A DNA stretch of 64,000 bases, taken from positions 303,987-367,986 of the forward strand of contig NZ_SJPH01000001.1 in the NCBI RefSeq assembly GCF_007859815.1, given 5' to 3'. Made by a program: the position numbers and the translations under genes. The notes beneath the pieces are model-generated. The model ran no database searches, was not told the origin of the DNA, and saw only the letters and a list, made by a program, of their open reading frames with translations. Positions 1-9,321 of this stretch are shown here, piece by piece; the stretch's first letter is position 1; every line of letters begins with the position of its first letter. This DNA is from Botrimarina hoheduenensis (GTDB taxonomy: Bacteria; Planctomycetota; Planctomycetia; Pirellulales; Lacipirellulaceae).

Positions 1-174
1 TCGCTCTGCACGCGCGCTCCTTGTCGTTTCGTCACCCGATGCGTGACGAAGCGGTTGAGGTCCTCGCACCGCTGGGCCCGGCTTGGTCAGCAGCGGGGAT
101 GGATCTTTCTGCCGGCTGAAATCGTGAAGGGTCGGTCACCAGCTTGCGGGAGGGCTAAGCTGCGGACGTAAGGG
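1..174. other. Non-coding left edge
   Basis: No convincing reading frame or RNA was recognised here. A short direct repeat (agggctaagc) occurs at 171-180 and just before it at about 151-160, next to the stop codon of the coiled-coil gene. Confidence 0.4.
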
Positions 175-1689
175 CTAAGCGGCGGCCCGCAGCCTTGGCA
201 GCGGCGGTGCCGCGGCCTCTTGCTGATCGCTCAACTCGCCCAGCAGGCAACGGATCTGGTCACGGTAGTCATCACGCTCCGCGGCCCAGTGGAGCTCGCT
301 TCGCTCGAACTGACGCTGCTGGCGGTCGAGCTCTTGTTCGCGGTCCTGGAGCCGCTGCGCAACGCCGCCCAGTTCCTCGTAGCGGCGATTCGCCCATTCT
401 TCCAGAGAGATGCGACGGCGGTCGAGCTCCGCAAACTCGCTTGCAAGCTTGTCGGCCGCGTCACGCAGGTCGCCGCGGCTTTGTGAAATCTCATCCAGCG
501 TGCGGCCGTAATGGTCGGCAAGCTCGCCGCGCACTTTCGCGATCGAGCGGGTCAACGCCGCCGGGGCGAGCAGTCCGGTGAGCTGGGCCCAAGTTTCTTC
601 GGTCGCGAGTCGCATCTCGAGCACGTCGCGCTGTGTCTGCTGCATCTCGGTCTGCATCTGACGGAGCGCTTCCTCGCGGCGGTCAAGTTCGGCGTCGCGC
701 CGTTCCGCGGTTTCGTTGATCGTCCGTGCGTCGGCTTGCCAGCCGGTACGCTCCGTCTCGAAGGCCTTTCGGTCGGCTTCGAGGGCCGCCTGCGCTTCGT
801 GTTGCCGGGCCTCTAGCTCCGTTCGTCGGCGCGCGAGCTCGTTGCGCTGTTCGAGCAGCACCCGCTCGGATTCGGCGAGCCGTCGCTGGCGATCCGCCAC
901 CGCGGCCGTGCGTTGTTCTAGCTCGTTGAGGCGGCTTTCGGTGACCCCCAAACGCTCGAAACGCTCGAGCGCCGTGGCGATCTCACGAGCGCGGACCGCG
1001 AGGCGCTGTTCGCGATCGTGTAGCGTCGCCTCTTGGTTCTTGCGTCGCTCTTCCAGTTGAACGAGTTCGGCGTGCCGCAGGTCTTGTTCCGTGCGCAGCC
1101 GCTTGATCTCGCGGACCTGCTCGGCTGCCGTTTCACGCTGCTTCTGCTCGGCTTCGTCGCGTTGGTTGAGCGCTGTCTGCCTGGCGTCGAGCTGGGCGAC
1201 ACGCTCGCCGAGCGTGGCCCGCTCGGTAGCAATCCGTTCGGCTTCTTGGTCGAGTGTCGCCTGACGAGCGTCGAGCGACTTATGTCGTTCGGCGATCTGC
1301 TGGAGGGCCTGCGAGCCATCGAAAGCAGGAGCACTCGCTTCGCGCTGCTCGATTGCTGCCTCGCGCCGCTCCAGGTCGGCTTGTTGCTCCGCGAGCCATT
1401 GCCGGGCAGAGTTAAGCTTGGCCGCCACTTCGGCCTCTTGGCTGGTGATCGCTTCGACGCGAGCCGAGAGCGAAGCCTCCTGCTGCTTGAGCCATTCGGC
1501 GAGTTGCTGGGCCTGGCCTGCGATCGGCTCCGCTTCGTACAGCGAAAGCGGCTCAACCTCGGCGGCTTGGCCGGATAAGACGGGGGCGGGTTTGAGAGCC
1601 GAAGCGCTAGTGGGACGCACCGTGTGCGGTGGGTCGATCCGTTGTTCGCGACCGGCGGGCTTGCCAGCGGTTTCTTCAGGCGGCGTCAT
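175..1689 (-). CDS. Long coiled-coil protein of unknown function
   Basis: The 504-residue product is almost entirely charged, Glu/Arg/Gln/Ala-rich heptad-like sequence from about residue 60 to the end, typical of a long parallel coiled coil. No signal peptide, membrane segment or catalytic motif is visible. The longest frame begins at a TTG at 1740; I prefer the ATG at 1689 because a GGAG lies 9 nt upstream. The proline- and threonine-rich first 50 residues look disordered. It is the last gene of a minus-strand run after trxA, with two hairpins between them. A structural, cytoskeletal or envelope-scaffold role is possible but is only inference from the coiled coil. No named family was recognised. 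Confidence 0.75.
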   Translation of the reverse strand: MTPPEETAGKPAGREQRIDPPHTVRPTSASALKPAPVLSGQAAEVEPLSLYEAEPIAGQAQQLAEWLKQQEASLSARVEAITSQEAEVAAKLNSARQWLAEQQADLERREAAIEQREASAPAFDGSQALQQIAERHKSLDARQATLDQEAERIATERATLGERVAQLDARQTALNQRDEAEQKQRETAAEQVREIKRLRTEQDLRHAELVQLEERRKNQEATLHDREQRLAVRAREIATALERFERLGVTESRLNELEQRTAAVADRQRRLAESERVLLEQRNELARRRTELEARQHEAQAALEADRKAFETERTGWQADARTINETAERRDAELDRREEALRQMQTEMQQTQRDVLEMRLATEETWAQLTGLLAPAALTRSIAKVRGELADHYGRTLDEISQSRGDLRDAADKLASEFAELDRRRISLEEWANRRYEELGGVAQRLQDREQELDRQQRQFERSELHWAAERDDYRDQIRCLLGELSDQQEAAAPPLPRLRAAA

Positions 1690-1750
1690 CCGAAGCGACT
1701 CCAACGCGAGGAGGTTGCTAGCTTGCTCGGAAGCGCGCAACCCGACTAAT

Positions 1751-1770
1751 CGATAGGTTCCCCCCTATCG
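1751..1770 (-). terminator. Hairpin between trxA and the coiled-coil gene
   Basis: CGATAGG (1751-1757) pairs perfectly with CCTATCG (1764-1770) around a 6-nt loop. There is no T-run, so this may be a leader structure for the coiled-coil gene rather than a terminator. Confidence 0.3.
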
Positions 1771-1816
1771 GAACTCTTCGGCCGGGTTGGGCACCGAGCT
1801 TGAGGCCAATAAGCAA

Positions 1817-1851
1817 GCGGGCAGCGGCACCATGACGGCACCGCTGCCCGC
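1817..1851 (-). terminator. Probable terminator of trxA
   Basis: GCGGGCAGCGG (1817-1827) is perfectly complementary to CCGCTGCCCGC (1841-1851) with a 13-nt loop, 63 bp beyond the trxA stop. On the minus strand it is followed by a moderately T-rich stretch (TTGCTTATT), so it resembles a weak intrinsic terminator. Confidence 0.5.
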
Positions 1852-1913
1852 GCGGGGTCAAATGCTGATCGAGATAGCTGTCGCGCTAGCTAGCAAGATG
1901 ACTAGGCCGCTGG

Positions 1914-2237
1914 TCAGACCTTGGCGGCGTCGATCGCCTCTTGCAAGCGAGCCTTCGGCTGCGGGCCGACAAAGCGATCAACGACTTCGCCGTTTTTGAA
2001 GACCATCAGCGTCGGGATGCTGCTCACACCGTAGCTGGTGGCCGTTTCCAGCGCGTCGTCGGTGTTGATCTTGGCGATCTTGGCGGAGCCGACGTTGTCG
2101 CCGGCGAGTTCTTCGACAAGCGGCGCGATCTGGCGGCAGGGGCCGCACCAGGGAGCCCAAAAGTCGACCAGAACGGGCTGATCGCTTTGCAGCACTTCTT
2201 CGGCAAATGTGGCGTCGGTGACTTCGAGCACGCCCAT
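1914..2237 (-). CDS. trxA: Thioredoxin
   Basis: This 107-residue cytoplasmic protein has the full thioredoxin layout: the active site WCGPC at about residues 30-34, the conserved FWAPW lead-in, the cis-proline in SSIPT near residue 75 and the closing FVGPQ segment. The start is fixed at the ATG at 2237 by a very strong ribosome binding site (taggaggtg) directly upstream; the frame is open further upstream but without similarity. It reduces protein disulfides with electrons from thioredoxin reductase, which is not in this window. The 107-residue length is normal for the family. Confidence 0.97.
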   Translation of the reverse strand: MGVLEVTDATFAEEVLQSDQPVLVDFWAPWCGPCRQIAPLVEELAGDNVGSAKIAKINTDDALETATSYGVSSIPTLMVFKNGEVVDRFVGPQPKARLQEAIDAAKV

Positions 2238-2562
2238 GACGCACCTCCTAAACTGTATTGAACGGGGACGAATCGAGGCGGTTCCGGGCCCAGCGGCCCG
2301 AACGTCTCGTGGGGAGTAAGCAAAACCAGAGAGACACGCCACGGCTGTTGGGCCCTGCGAGGGGACCTAAAGCTTGACTGAGCGTGATTTTAGGGGGGCA
2401 TTCGCAAACGTCAACGAGCCGACGGGGCGGCACTCGGGCGACGGATTGGCTGCGGGGGCGTCCCGTTGCGAGACCAGCCCCCGCCCGCCATATTCGAGAT
2501 TTGACGCTTTCCGATGGCCGGCGAGCCGACGCCAGCACCCTTAAGACGCAAGCGAGGCCCTA

Positions 2563-3141
2563 ATGGTTCGTACGCCCAGCACGATGTTACCCCTCGGCAC
2601 GCCGGCCCCCGATTTCTCGCTCGTGAATGTCGATGGGACGACCGTCTCGCGCGACGATTTCGCCGGGGCACCCGGATTGTTGGTGGTCTTTATGTGCAAC
2701 CACTGCCCCTTCGTGATCCATCTGGCCGACGCACTCTCCGCCTTTGCCGCCGAATACCAGCCCAAGGGCCTCGCGATTGTCGGCATCAGCTCGAACGATG
2801 TCGGCGGCTATCCGGCCGACTCGCCCGAGCAGATGGTGGCTGAGGCCGAAGCGCGGGGCTACGTCTTTCCGTACCTCTACGACGAGACGCAACAGGTGGC
2901 CAAGGCGTACCGGGCCGCGTGCACGCCCGACTTCTTTCTCTATGACGCAGATCAACGACTGGTCTATCGCGGGCAGTTCGATTCGACCCGCCCCGACAGC
3001 GGGCAGCAGCCGACCGGCGCTGATCTGCGCGCCGCGTGCGACGCCGTGCTGGCCGGCCAGCCCGCCCCGGAAAAGCAATTGCCCAGCATCGGCTGCAACA
3101 TCAAATGGCGCCCCGGCAACGAGCCCGACTACTTCGGTTGA
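2563..3141 (+). CDS. Thioredoxin-fold (AhpC/TSA-like) redox protein
   Basis: The 192-residue product has the peroxiredoxin-like opening PAPDFSLVNVDG near residue 13 and a CNHCPFV motif near residue 46, where the two cysteines occupy the CxxC position. This matches the thioredoxin-family subgroup often labelled AhpC/TSA-like or PRX-like. No signal peptide is visible, so it is probably cytoplasmic. It diverges from trxA across about 320 bp. Whether it is a peroxidase or a disulfide reductase cannot be decided: the second cysteine of CNHC favours thioredoxin-like chemistry. The ATG at 2563 begins just before the conserved fold. Confidence 0.85.
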   Translation: MVRTPSTMLPLGTPAPDFSLVNVDGTTVSRDDFAGAPGLLVVFMCNHCPFVIHLADALSAFAAEYQPKGLAIVGISSNDVGGYPADSPEQMVAEAEARGYVFPYLYDETQQVAKAYRAACTPDFFLYDADQRLVYRGQFDSTRPDSGQQPTGADLRAACDAVLAGQPAPEKQLPSIGCNIKWRPGNEPDYFG

Positions 3142-3480
3142 GAGTCCGACAAGGTTTTCTCTTTGTTCTGAGCCGTTGTCTGATTTGTCGTCCCTACCTA
3201 CAGCAGGCTGAGGCTGTCATTAGTTCGGGCTGAAGTCTTGTCTCGCTGAGATCGACGCTCGAATCGTTTCGAGCTGATCGAATACGAGCGGAAAATTCTA
3301 CAGACAGCAACCTCGCAAACCCTCTCGCTTCGCACTCCGCTCATCGCATCCCGCTTCGGGCATGCTAGCACTTCTCGCCAGCAGCCTTTGGGTTCGGTGT
3401 TGGTTGCCCGCCGGGGGGCTGCTACCGTTCGGAAGCTAACTCAGGACTTCCGCCATCGCACAAGGACGGCCGGCGACGCC
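3142..3480. other. Non-coding gap
   Basis: Between the thioredoxin-fold gene and the next secreted protein. No gene, tRNA or clear hairpin was seen; the longest upstream in-frame extension of the next gene (from 3388) lacks a signal peptide and similarity. Confidence 0.4.
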
Positions 3481-4251
3481 ATGCGCACCCTTTTTACGCT
3501 CCTCTTGATGCTTTCTGCGGCCGCGTTATCGAGCGCCGCCGACTTCCGGATCGAAACCCGCGTCTACGCCGCCGGCGAGAGCGAGCCGGTCAGCCAGAGC
3601 GTGACGCTCTTTGCCGACGGGATCGCCTACGACTTCCGCGACCGCGATCATCGCGTCACGATCTTCCGCCGGGGCATGGGCTCCAAGCCGGGCCGGTTTG
3701 TGTTGCTAGACACCAACGGCGAGCGGCGCACCGAGATCGGTGGCGAGCGTGTCGCGGTTGTGATGACCAAGCTTCAGCGGTGGGCTGCGCTGCAGGACGA
3801 TTCTTTCCTGCGGTTCGTCGGCGATCCAAAGTTTGAGGAGTCGTTCGACGCCAGCACCGGCGAGCTTCGTCTAGTGAGCGATCAGCTCTCATACCGGCTT
3901 GTGACCATGCCCGTGGCCAACGAAGAAGCGATGAAGGAGTTGCGATCGTTCCTCGACGCCTTTTCGCAATTGCACACGCTGCTCGAAGCGGGCCTCCCGC
4001 CCGGCCCGCGGATGGAAGTCAACCGCGTGCTGGCACGCCGGAGCGTTGTACCGGTCGAGGTTGAACTCTATTCGGGAGAGATCGATGGCGAGCCCAGCCT
4101 GCGAGCCGATCACCTGGTGACGTGGATTCTTTCGCAACAGGACCGAGCAAAGATCGATCTGGCGAACGCCCAGCTGGCCGAGTTCGAGGAGGTCGATAAC
4201 GCCCAGTTCCGCGGCAAGCCGGGGCACGTGCTGGCCTTGGACCACAAGTGA
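3481..4251 (+). CDS. Secreted protein of unknown function
   Basis: The 256-residue protein begins with a clear Sec signal peptide (MRTLFTLLLMLSAAALSSAA, cleavage near residue 20). The start at 3481 was chosen because upstream extension only adds sequence ahead of that signal. The mature part starts RIETRVYAAGESEPVSQS and is a soluble mixed alpha/beta domain with no catalytic motif that I recognise; similar planctomycete proteins are annotated as hypothetical. It ends 34 bp from the convergent ilvE gene, so it is probably transcribed alone. Function unknown. Confidence 0.75.
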   Translation: MRTLFTLLLMLSAAALSSAADFRIETRVYAAGESEPVSQSVTLFADGIAYDFRDRDHRVTIFRRGMGSKPGRFVLLDTNGERRTEIGGERVAVVMTKLQRWAALQDDSFLRFVGDPKFEESFDASTGELRLVSDQLSYRLVTMPVANEEAMKELRSFLDAFSQLHTLLEAGLPPGPRMEVNRVLARRSVVPVEVELYSGEIDGEPSLRADHLVTWILSQQDRAKIDLANAQLAEFEEVDNAQFRGKPGHVLALDHK

Positions 4252-4285
4252 TCGCCGGGGCCTGACGCCCACGGGGTTCTGGGAA

Positions 4286-5140
4286 TTAAGCGCGGACAAC
4301 CTCGGTGAAGCGGGCTTCGAGCCGCTTGGTGATGGGGCCCGGAACGCCCGTGCCGATCACGCGGCTATCGACCTTCACAACGGGGATCACCTCTGCGGCG
4401 CTGCCGGTCAGGAAGCATTCGTCCGCGATGTACACGTCGTGCTTGGTGAGCGCATCCTCGCGAGTCGGCACGCCGACTTCGGCGGCGATCTCGAGCACCA
4501 CTTGGCGGGTCACACCCCCCAGGATGCCGGCGTCCAGCGGCGGGGTAAGCAGCACTCCCTCTTTGACCAGGAAGATGTTATCGCCCGTACACTCGGCGAC
4601 CTCGCCCTTATGGTTGAGCATGAGCGCCTCGACACAGCCGGCGTGCAGCCCTTCGATCTTGGCCAGAATGTTGTTGAGATAATTCAGCGACTTGATCCGC
4701 GGGCTGAGCGCCGCCGGATGATTGCGAATGACACTCGAGGTGATAATCTCGAGGCCGTTCTCGTAGTACTCGGCCGGATAGAGCGCGATCGTGTCGGCGA
4801 TGATAATCACCTGAGGATTCGAGCACCGGTTGGGATCGAGCCCCAGCGTGCCCGCACCGCGGGTGACGACCAACCGCACGTAGCCCTCAGTCAGCTTATT
4901 GGCGGCGACCGCGGCGTTGGTTTGTCGGGCCATTTCTGGCGGGTCGATCGGAATCGCAAGGCAGATGGCCCGCGCGGACTCATAAAGCCGCTTCAAGTGC
5001 TCTTCGAGTCGGAAGACCTTCCCGCTGTAGATCCGCATGCCCTCGAATACGCCGTCGCCGTAAAGCAGGCCGTGGTCAAAGACACTGACGGTTGCTTCAG
5101 CTTTGGGGACAAGCTTGCCGTTGATCGAGACGAGACTCAT
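4286..5140 (-). CDS. ilvE: Branched-chain amino acid aminotransferase (class IV)
   Basis: The 284-residue protein is a fold-type IV PLP aminotransferase. The PLP lysine is K150 in the motif SPRIKSLNYLNN, and GDGVFEGMR near residue 28 and the LTGSAAEVIPV segment near residue 250 are typical of IlvE. It carries out the last transamination of valine, leucine and isoleucine synthesis, using glutamate as amino donor, in the cytoplasm. The length is typical of the short IlvE group. D-amino acid transaminase and aminodeoxychorismate lyase are related alternatives, but the EGMRIYSG and SLNYLNN signatures favour IlvE. It lies 125 bp downstream of lolD on the same strand. Confidence 0.93.
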   Translation of the reverse strand: MSLVSINGKLVPKAEATVSVFDHGLLYGDGVFEGMRIYSGKVFRLEEHLKRLYESARAICLAIPIDPPEMARQTNAAVAANKLTEGYVRLVVTRGAGTLGLDPNRCSNPQVIIIADTIALYPAEYYENGLEIITSSVIRNHPAALSPRIKSLNYLNNILAKIEGLHAGCVEALMLNHKGEVAECTGDNIFLVKEGVLLTPPLDAGILGGVTRQVVLEIAAEVGVPTREDALTKHDVYIADECFLTGSAAEVIPVVKVDSRVIGTGVPGPITKRLEARFTEVVRA

Positions 5141-5265
5141 AGCAGACGAGCAGGGGCGTTGGCGGAGAGAGGGGGCGCGAGGGGGGCAAACGTTTAGAGG
5201 GCAGTTTACTTGCCGTCCGCGGGGCCGGGCAGGCCCTGTAAACCCCGTGTCTGTGCGGCAAGCTG

Positions 5266-6027
5266 CTAGGCCTGACGGCGTCGGTCCGGGGTGCCGGTCG
5301 TTTCGACACGTCCCTCGACGAGGGTTACTTGGCGATCGGCGGCTGCGGCGATCGCGGCATCGTGGGTGACCATCACGACCGTCAAGCCGTCATCCAGGTT
5401 CAGGCCCCGCAGCAGTTCGATGACCCCTTCGCCGGTTGAACGATCAAGGTTGCCGGTGGGTTCATCCGCGAGGAGCAGCCGGGGCTCGTTCATCAGGGCC
5501 CGGGCGATCGCCGTGCGCTGCATCTCCCCCCCCGACAGCTCACGCGGTTTGTGGAGCATCCGCGATCCCAGACCGACCCGCTCGAGCAGTTCCGTCGCGC
5601 GGGCACGCAGCGCTTGGCGGCGCGACCAGTAGGCGAACACCCCGTGGCGGACCATCGCCGGGGCCAGGACGTTTTCCAGCGCGGTCAGCTCGGGCAGCAG
5701 GTGGTAAGCCTGGAAGATCATGCCGAGTTCGGCGTTGCGGAGCCGATCGCGAGCAGACCGGGGCGCGTTATCGACCCGCTGGCCTCGGTAAAGAATCTGG
5801 CCTTCGTCGGGCGCATCGAGCGTGCCGAGCAGATGCAGCAGCGTGCTCTTTCCGCTTCCCGATTGCCCCACGATCGAGATCATCTCTCCCTCGTAGACGC
5901 ACAGATCGACGCCACGGAGCACGTTCAGCGCAACGCTTGCTTTACGGTAGGTCTTGCGGACGTCACGCGCTTCGATCAGCGGAGCGGTGGCAAGTGAGCT
6001 CATCGGCAAGACTTCGGTAAGAGGCAT
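5266..6027 (-). CDS. lolD: Lipoprotein-release ABC transporter ATP-binding protein (LolD type)
   Basis: The 253-residue ABC ATPase has Walker A GQSGSGKST at residues 54-62, the signature LSGGEMQR, Walker B LLLADEPTGNLD, and the ELTALENV segment common to the MacB/LolD/FtsE group. It starts one base past the stop of the LolC/E-type permease gene, so the two are translated as a pair. The ATG at 6027 has a GGAG 8 nt upstream; an internal ATG at 6003 is the alternative. With the permease it probably extracts lipoproteins from the inner membrane for the outer membrane. A MacB-like export role cannot be excluded from the ATPase alone. Confidence 0.9.
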   Translation of the reverse strand: MPLTEVLPMSSLATAPLIEARDVRKTYRKASVALNVLRGVDLCVYEGEMISIVGQSGSGKSTLLHLLGTLDAPDEGQILYRGQRVDNAPRSARDRLRNAELGMIFQAYHLLPELTALENVLAPAMVRHGVFAYWSRRQALRARATELLERVGLGSRMLHKPRELSGGEMQRTAIARALMNEPRLLLADEPTGNLDRSTGEGVIELLRGLNLDDGLTVVMVTHDAAIAAAADRQVTLVEGRVETTGTPDRRRQA

Positions 6028-6028
6028 C

Positions 6029-7564
6029 TCACTCGCTCCGTAGCGCAACGACCGGATGCAGCCGCCCGGCGCGAATCGCGGGGGCCACACTGGCCAATAC
6101 GGCGATCATCAGGGCTCCTAGCGCCACCAGCGCCGGAGTCCAGGGATCGACGATCGTCGGGATCCGCTGGAAGAAATAAACGTCGGGCGGAAAGACCTCT
6201 TGCCCCTGCAACCAACTGATGAAATCGGCGATCTGATTGATGTTGCGGACAAAGAGCAGCCCGCCCGCGACGCCGGCACCGGCGCCAACGATTCCGAGCG
6301 TCAACCCATAACCGAGAAACACCCCCGCCACGCCCAAGCCGCTCGCTCCCAGGCTCTTCAAGATGCCGATGTCGCGGGTTTTTTCGACAACGATCATGTA
6401 GAAGATCGCGAGGATGCCGAAGCCCGCCACGGCGATGATCATGAACAGCAGCACGTTGAGCACGGCGGTTTCCATCTGGACGGCTGCCAGCAGCGGTCCT
6501 TGTTTGTCGCGCCAGGTGCTCACCGCATAGAGCCGCGGGTCGAACGCCGCCCGCAAGCGCTCACGTACCTCGTCGATGTCAACACCCGGCTTGCAACGGA
6601 TCTGGATTGAGTTGAAGCGGCCCACGCCGGTCAGCGGGTCGTACATGCCCCGCAGCTTTTGCAGTTTGACGAGCGGTACAAAGGCGAACGACGAGTCGTA
6701 GTCGCTCATCTTGCTCTCGTAGAGATCCACGACGGTAAAGTACGACGAGCCCGGCTTGGGGGGCCGCGCGGCCGTCGGGTAGGTGATCTCGACATCGTCT
6801 CCCGGCATGACCCAAAAGTGGTCTTGTCCCTCGGCGTCGCGGAACGCGGCCAGAGACATGCCCAGCACCAGCCCATCGTGCTGCTCAACGGCGGCGTCGA
6901 AGGTTTGCCCTTCGGGCTCACCGGCCGCGGCGGCGAAGGGGTTCTTCGCAGTCTCGGTCGCCGGCTGGGGACCGATCGATTGCTCTCGTAAGATCGCCAT
7001 CCGCTCGGCTTGTCGCCTGGCAACCTCGGCGACGCGGCGGCGATGCTCCCATCCCGCCAGCGCCATCCGCGTGCGGGGCTTCGCCTTACTTGGATCTTCT
7101 GCCTGGTGATCGATCGTATCGTAGCCGGATTCGCGCAACGCAAAATCCAGCGACTCGCGGTTGTTGGGGTGCTGCAGGTAGCGACCCACATCGCTGACCT
7201 CGCTATAGCTCTTGGCGTCGATGCCGATGAGCATGATCTGCCGCGTGATATGGTGCGAGCCGTTTTTGAAGCTCAGCATCGCGGGGACCTGAGCGGTGGG
7301 GCTCATGCTGGCGATCAGGCCGCCGGCGGCCTCGCTGATCTTGGCCATGTGCGCGTCCGGGTCTGCGGCCCCGTCCAGCGATTGGCTCTCAAAGACCAAG
7401 TCGCTGAGCACGCCGTGGATGCGGTCTTGCATCTCGTGACGGAAGCCCGCCATGACGGCATTGACGACCACCAGCGTCGCCACGCCCAGCGTGACGCTGA
7501 TGATCGAAGCGAGTGCGATCCACCTGGTCCGCAGGTAGCGCAAGCACAAGACAAGTTGGTACAT
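6029..7564 (-). CDS. LolC/LolE-family lipoprotein-release permease
   Basis: The 511-residue membrane protein has an N-terminal membrane segment (about residues 13-38, LASIISVTLGVATLVVVNAVMAG), a long extracytoplasmic domain of roughly 330 residues, and three C-terminal membrane segments with the FtsX/MacB-type signature IVVEKTRDIGILKSLGAS. This topology is that of LolC/LolE. The extracytoplasmic part is longer than in enteric LolC/E and includes a charged insert near residues 150-230. The start at 7564 (ATG) precedes the first membrane helix; the upstream open frame is proline/arginine-rich with no similarity. Only one permease gene is present, suggesting a homodimer, as proposed for LolF-type systems. 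Confidence 0.88.
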   Translation of the reverse strand: MYQLVLCLRYLRTRWIALASIISVTLGVATLVVVNAVMAGFRHEMQDRIHGVLSDLVFESQSLDGAADPDAHMAKISEAAGGLIASMSPTAQVPAMLSFKNGSHHITRQIMLIGIDAKSYSEVSDVGRYLQHPNNRESLDFALRESGYDTIDHQAEDPSKAKPRTRMALAGWEHRRRVAEVARRQAERMAILREQSIGPQPATETAKNPFAAAAGEPEGQTFDAAVEQHDGLVLGMSLAAFRDAEGQDHFWVMPGDDVEITYPTAARPPKPGSSYFTVVDLYESKMSDYDSSFAFVPLVKLQKLRGMYDPLTGVGRFNSIQIRCKPGVDIDEVRERLRAAFDPRLYAVSTWRDKQGPLLAAVQMETAVLNVLLFMIIAVAGFGILAIFYMIVVEKTRDIGILKSLGASGLGVAGVFLGYGLTLGIVGAGAGVAGGLLFVRNINQIADFISWLQGQEVFPPDVYFFQRIPTIVDPWTPALVALGALMIAVLASVAPAIRAGRLHPVVALRSE

Positions 7565-7672
7565 GCGGCGTCGGGCTGCGCGAGTAGTCGGGGGGGACGG
7601 TCGGTGAGGCGTTCGCCAGGGGGGCGATCGCGCGAGCGGGACCGTACCCCACAATGCCAGCGCGCAACCAGA

Positions 7673-8110
7673 TCAGCCTTCGCTAGCAACGCTATCGCGG
7701 GGCTTGGCGAGGACGGCGTCGATCGACCAACGGCCAGGCCCCAGCAGCGCAATCGCCGCGGCACCAAAAAGGTACAGCGCTTGCAGTTCGAGCGCCCAAC
7801 CGCCGTGCTCGGTGACGCTCAGCAAATCGCCACGGTGCGCGAGCAGCACCGCGACCAGCATGTTGAAGGCCATGATCGCCCCGGCCGAGCGGGTCAGAAA
7901 ACCGACCACCAGCAGCGCGGGGGCGATCACTTCGCCAACGTAAACGCCGTAGGCCATTGCCGCGGGCAATCCCTGCGAGGCCAGCAGTCCCTCGATGCCG
8001 CCGGCCCCGTGGTGCAGTTTATCCGCGCCGTGGAAGAGCATCAGACCGCCCACGGTCAAACGGAGCAGCAGTTTTCCGGCGTCGGCCGAGCGGCAGCATT
8101 CGGTGATCAT
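7673..8110 (-). CDS. DoxX-family membrane protein
   Basis: The 145-residue protein has four predicted membrane helices and the DoxX-family pattern: a first helix with LLLRLTVGGLMLFHGADKL, then GEVIAPALLVVGFLTRSAG and a final helix LYLFGAAAIALLGPGRWSID. DoxX proteins sit in the cytoplasmic membrane; some are linked to thiosulfate:quinone oxidoreduction or oxidative-stress complexes, but for most the role is unknown. The start at 8110 puts the first helix about 15 residues in; no strong ribosome binding site is visible. It precedes the LolC/E-type gene by about 110 bp and may not be functionally linked to it. Confidence 0.85.
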   Translation of the reverse strand: MITECCRSADAGKLLLRLTVGGLMLFHGADKLHHGAGGIEGLLASQGLPAAMAYGVYVGEVIAPALLVVGFLTRSAGAIMAFNMLVAVLLAHRGDLLSVTEHGGWALELQALYLFGAAAIALLGPGRWSIDAVLAKPRDSVASEG

Positions 8111-8191
8111 CGTGTTACTTAAGGAGAACGCGGCAGGGAATGCAGGAACAAAGCGTGAGTCCCCCTCGTACGCCGTGCCGCTCCCCAAGGT

Positions 8192-9154
8192 TCATTCCCG
8201 CCGTCGCGGGCCCGCCAAGAGCAGCCCGATCCCCACGGCGAGCCCCAGCCCGGTTGGCTCGGGAACGCTCCGCGGGGAAGCGGGGGCGTAGGCATCGCGC
8301 CAGACGGTGTAGTCCGCCAGATCGATGAGCCGATCGCCGTTGCCATCGAAACTCAAGCGGGTCGCGTTGAAGGTATAGGGCTGAGCGATGCCGGGCGCGG
8401 CCGACCAAGCGCCGTCGATCCAGCGATCGAGATCGTCGAGATCCACGTCGCCATCGCGATCATAGTCACCTGTCTTGGGTGGCGGCTCGACGCTGATCGA
8501 GTCGAGCATGAAGCCCGCTTCGCCACGGAATCGGCCGGCCGAGATCGTGACGCTCGTGACCGACTCCCAAGCGACATCCCCGCCGAAGGCGCTGTAAGGC
8601 AATTCCAGGATTTCGTCGACGGGGTTTAGGGCAGAACTTCGCTGCAACGATTGTGCGTAGCGCCGCTCGCCCGCTTCGGTCATGGTGTACACCAGCACGG
8701 AGAAGGCCGGCGCATTCTCGGCACCGAGGAAGCGGAAACGAAACCGATCGTTCGGTTCATCGAGACCGCTTTGCAGCAGATTGAAGACCTCGCCTTCGGC
8801 GGCACTCCACTCGAGGTTGAAATACCCCCAGCCCTGTGGTTCGACTTGGAAATCGAGCACTTTGGTATCGAAAGTGATCCCCAGGTGTGCGGCGGGACCT
8901 TCTTGGTTGTTGCTCAAGAAGCCCCGCACGCCCATGTCTCGGCGGAAACCGAGCGGGCTCGTATCGCCGCTTGAGTAGGCGTAGAGGTAATCCTGCGAAA
9001 GATTGAGCCAGCTCCCGTACGAGGTGGCGCTGAACGGGCCGATCGAAAAATCATCGATCACCAGCGCGGGGCAAGCGGTCGGTGCCAACGAAACCGCAAT
9101 CGCGAACAAGCAGATAGCGCGAAGGTAGAGATTCCGCAAAGAAGATAAGGACAT
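8192..9154 (-). CDS. Secreted PEP-CTERM protein with dockerin-like segment
   Basis: The 320-residue protein has an N-terminal signal peptide (residues about 1-30), a beta-rich domain of about 190 residues, then a dockerin-type calcium-binding stretch (GDYDRDGDVDLDDLDRW followed by DGNGDRLIDLADYTVWRDA) and a PEP-CTERM tail: VPEP, a hydrophobic helix and a terminal Arg cluster. The tail is the sorting signal processed by exosortase, so the protein is expected at the cell surface. The ATG at 9154 is supported by GGAGG 9 nt upstream. The function of the beta domain is unknown. No exosortase lies in the window. Confidence 0.88.
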   Translation of the reverse strand: MSLSSLRNLYLRAICLFAIAVSLAPTACPALVIDDFSIGPFSATSYGSWLNLSQDYLYAYSSGDTSPLGFRRDMGVRGFLSNNQEGPAAHLGITFDTKVLDFQVEPQGWGYFNLEWSAAEGEVFNLLQSGLDEPNDRFRFRFLGAENAPAFSVLVYTMTEAGERRYAQSLQRSSALNPVDEILELPYSAFGGDVAWESVTSVTISAGRFRGEAGFMLDSISVEPPPKTGDYDRDGDVDLDDLDRWIDGAWSAAPGIAQPYTFNATRLSFDGNGDRLIDLADYTVWRDAYAPASPRSVPEPTGLGLAVGIGLLLAGPRRRE

Positions 9155-9321
9155 GTGCCTGTCCTCCGAGGTCAGAGTGCCCCTGACAGTCAACAGTCTA
9201 AGCCGCCAGCCAACCGCCTGCAACGCGAAGCCTCAAGCTAAAGCCCAGCCTTGCTTATCCCCCGGGGCCAGCATCCCCTCATCCCCTGAAGCATTTGAGT
9301 CGGATGTTGCTCTTCGCCCGC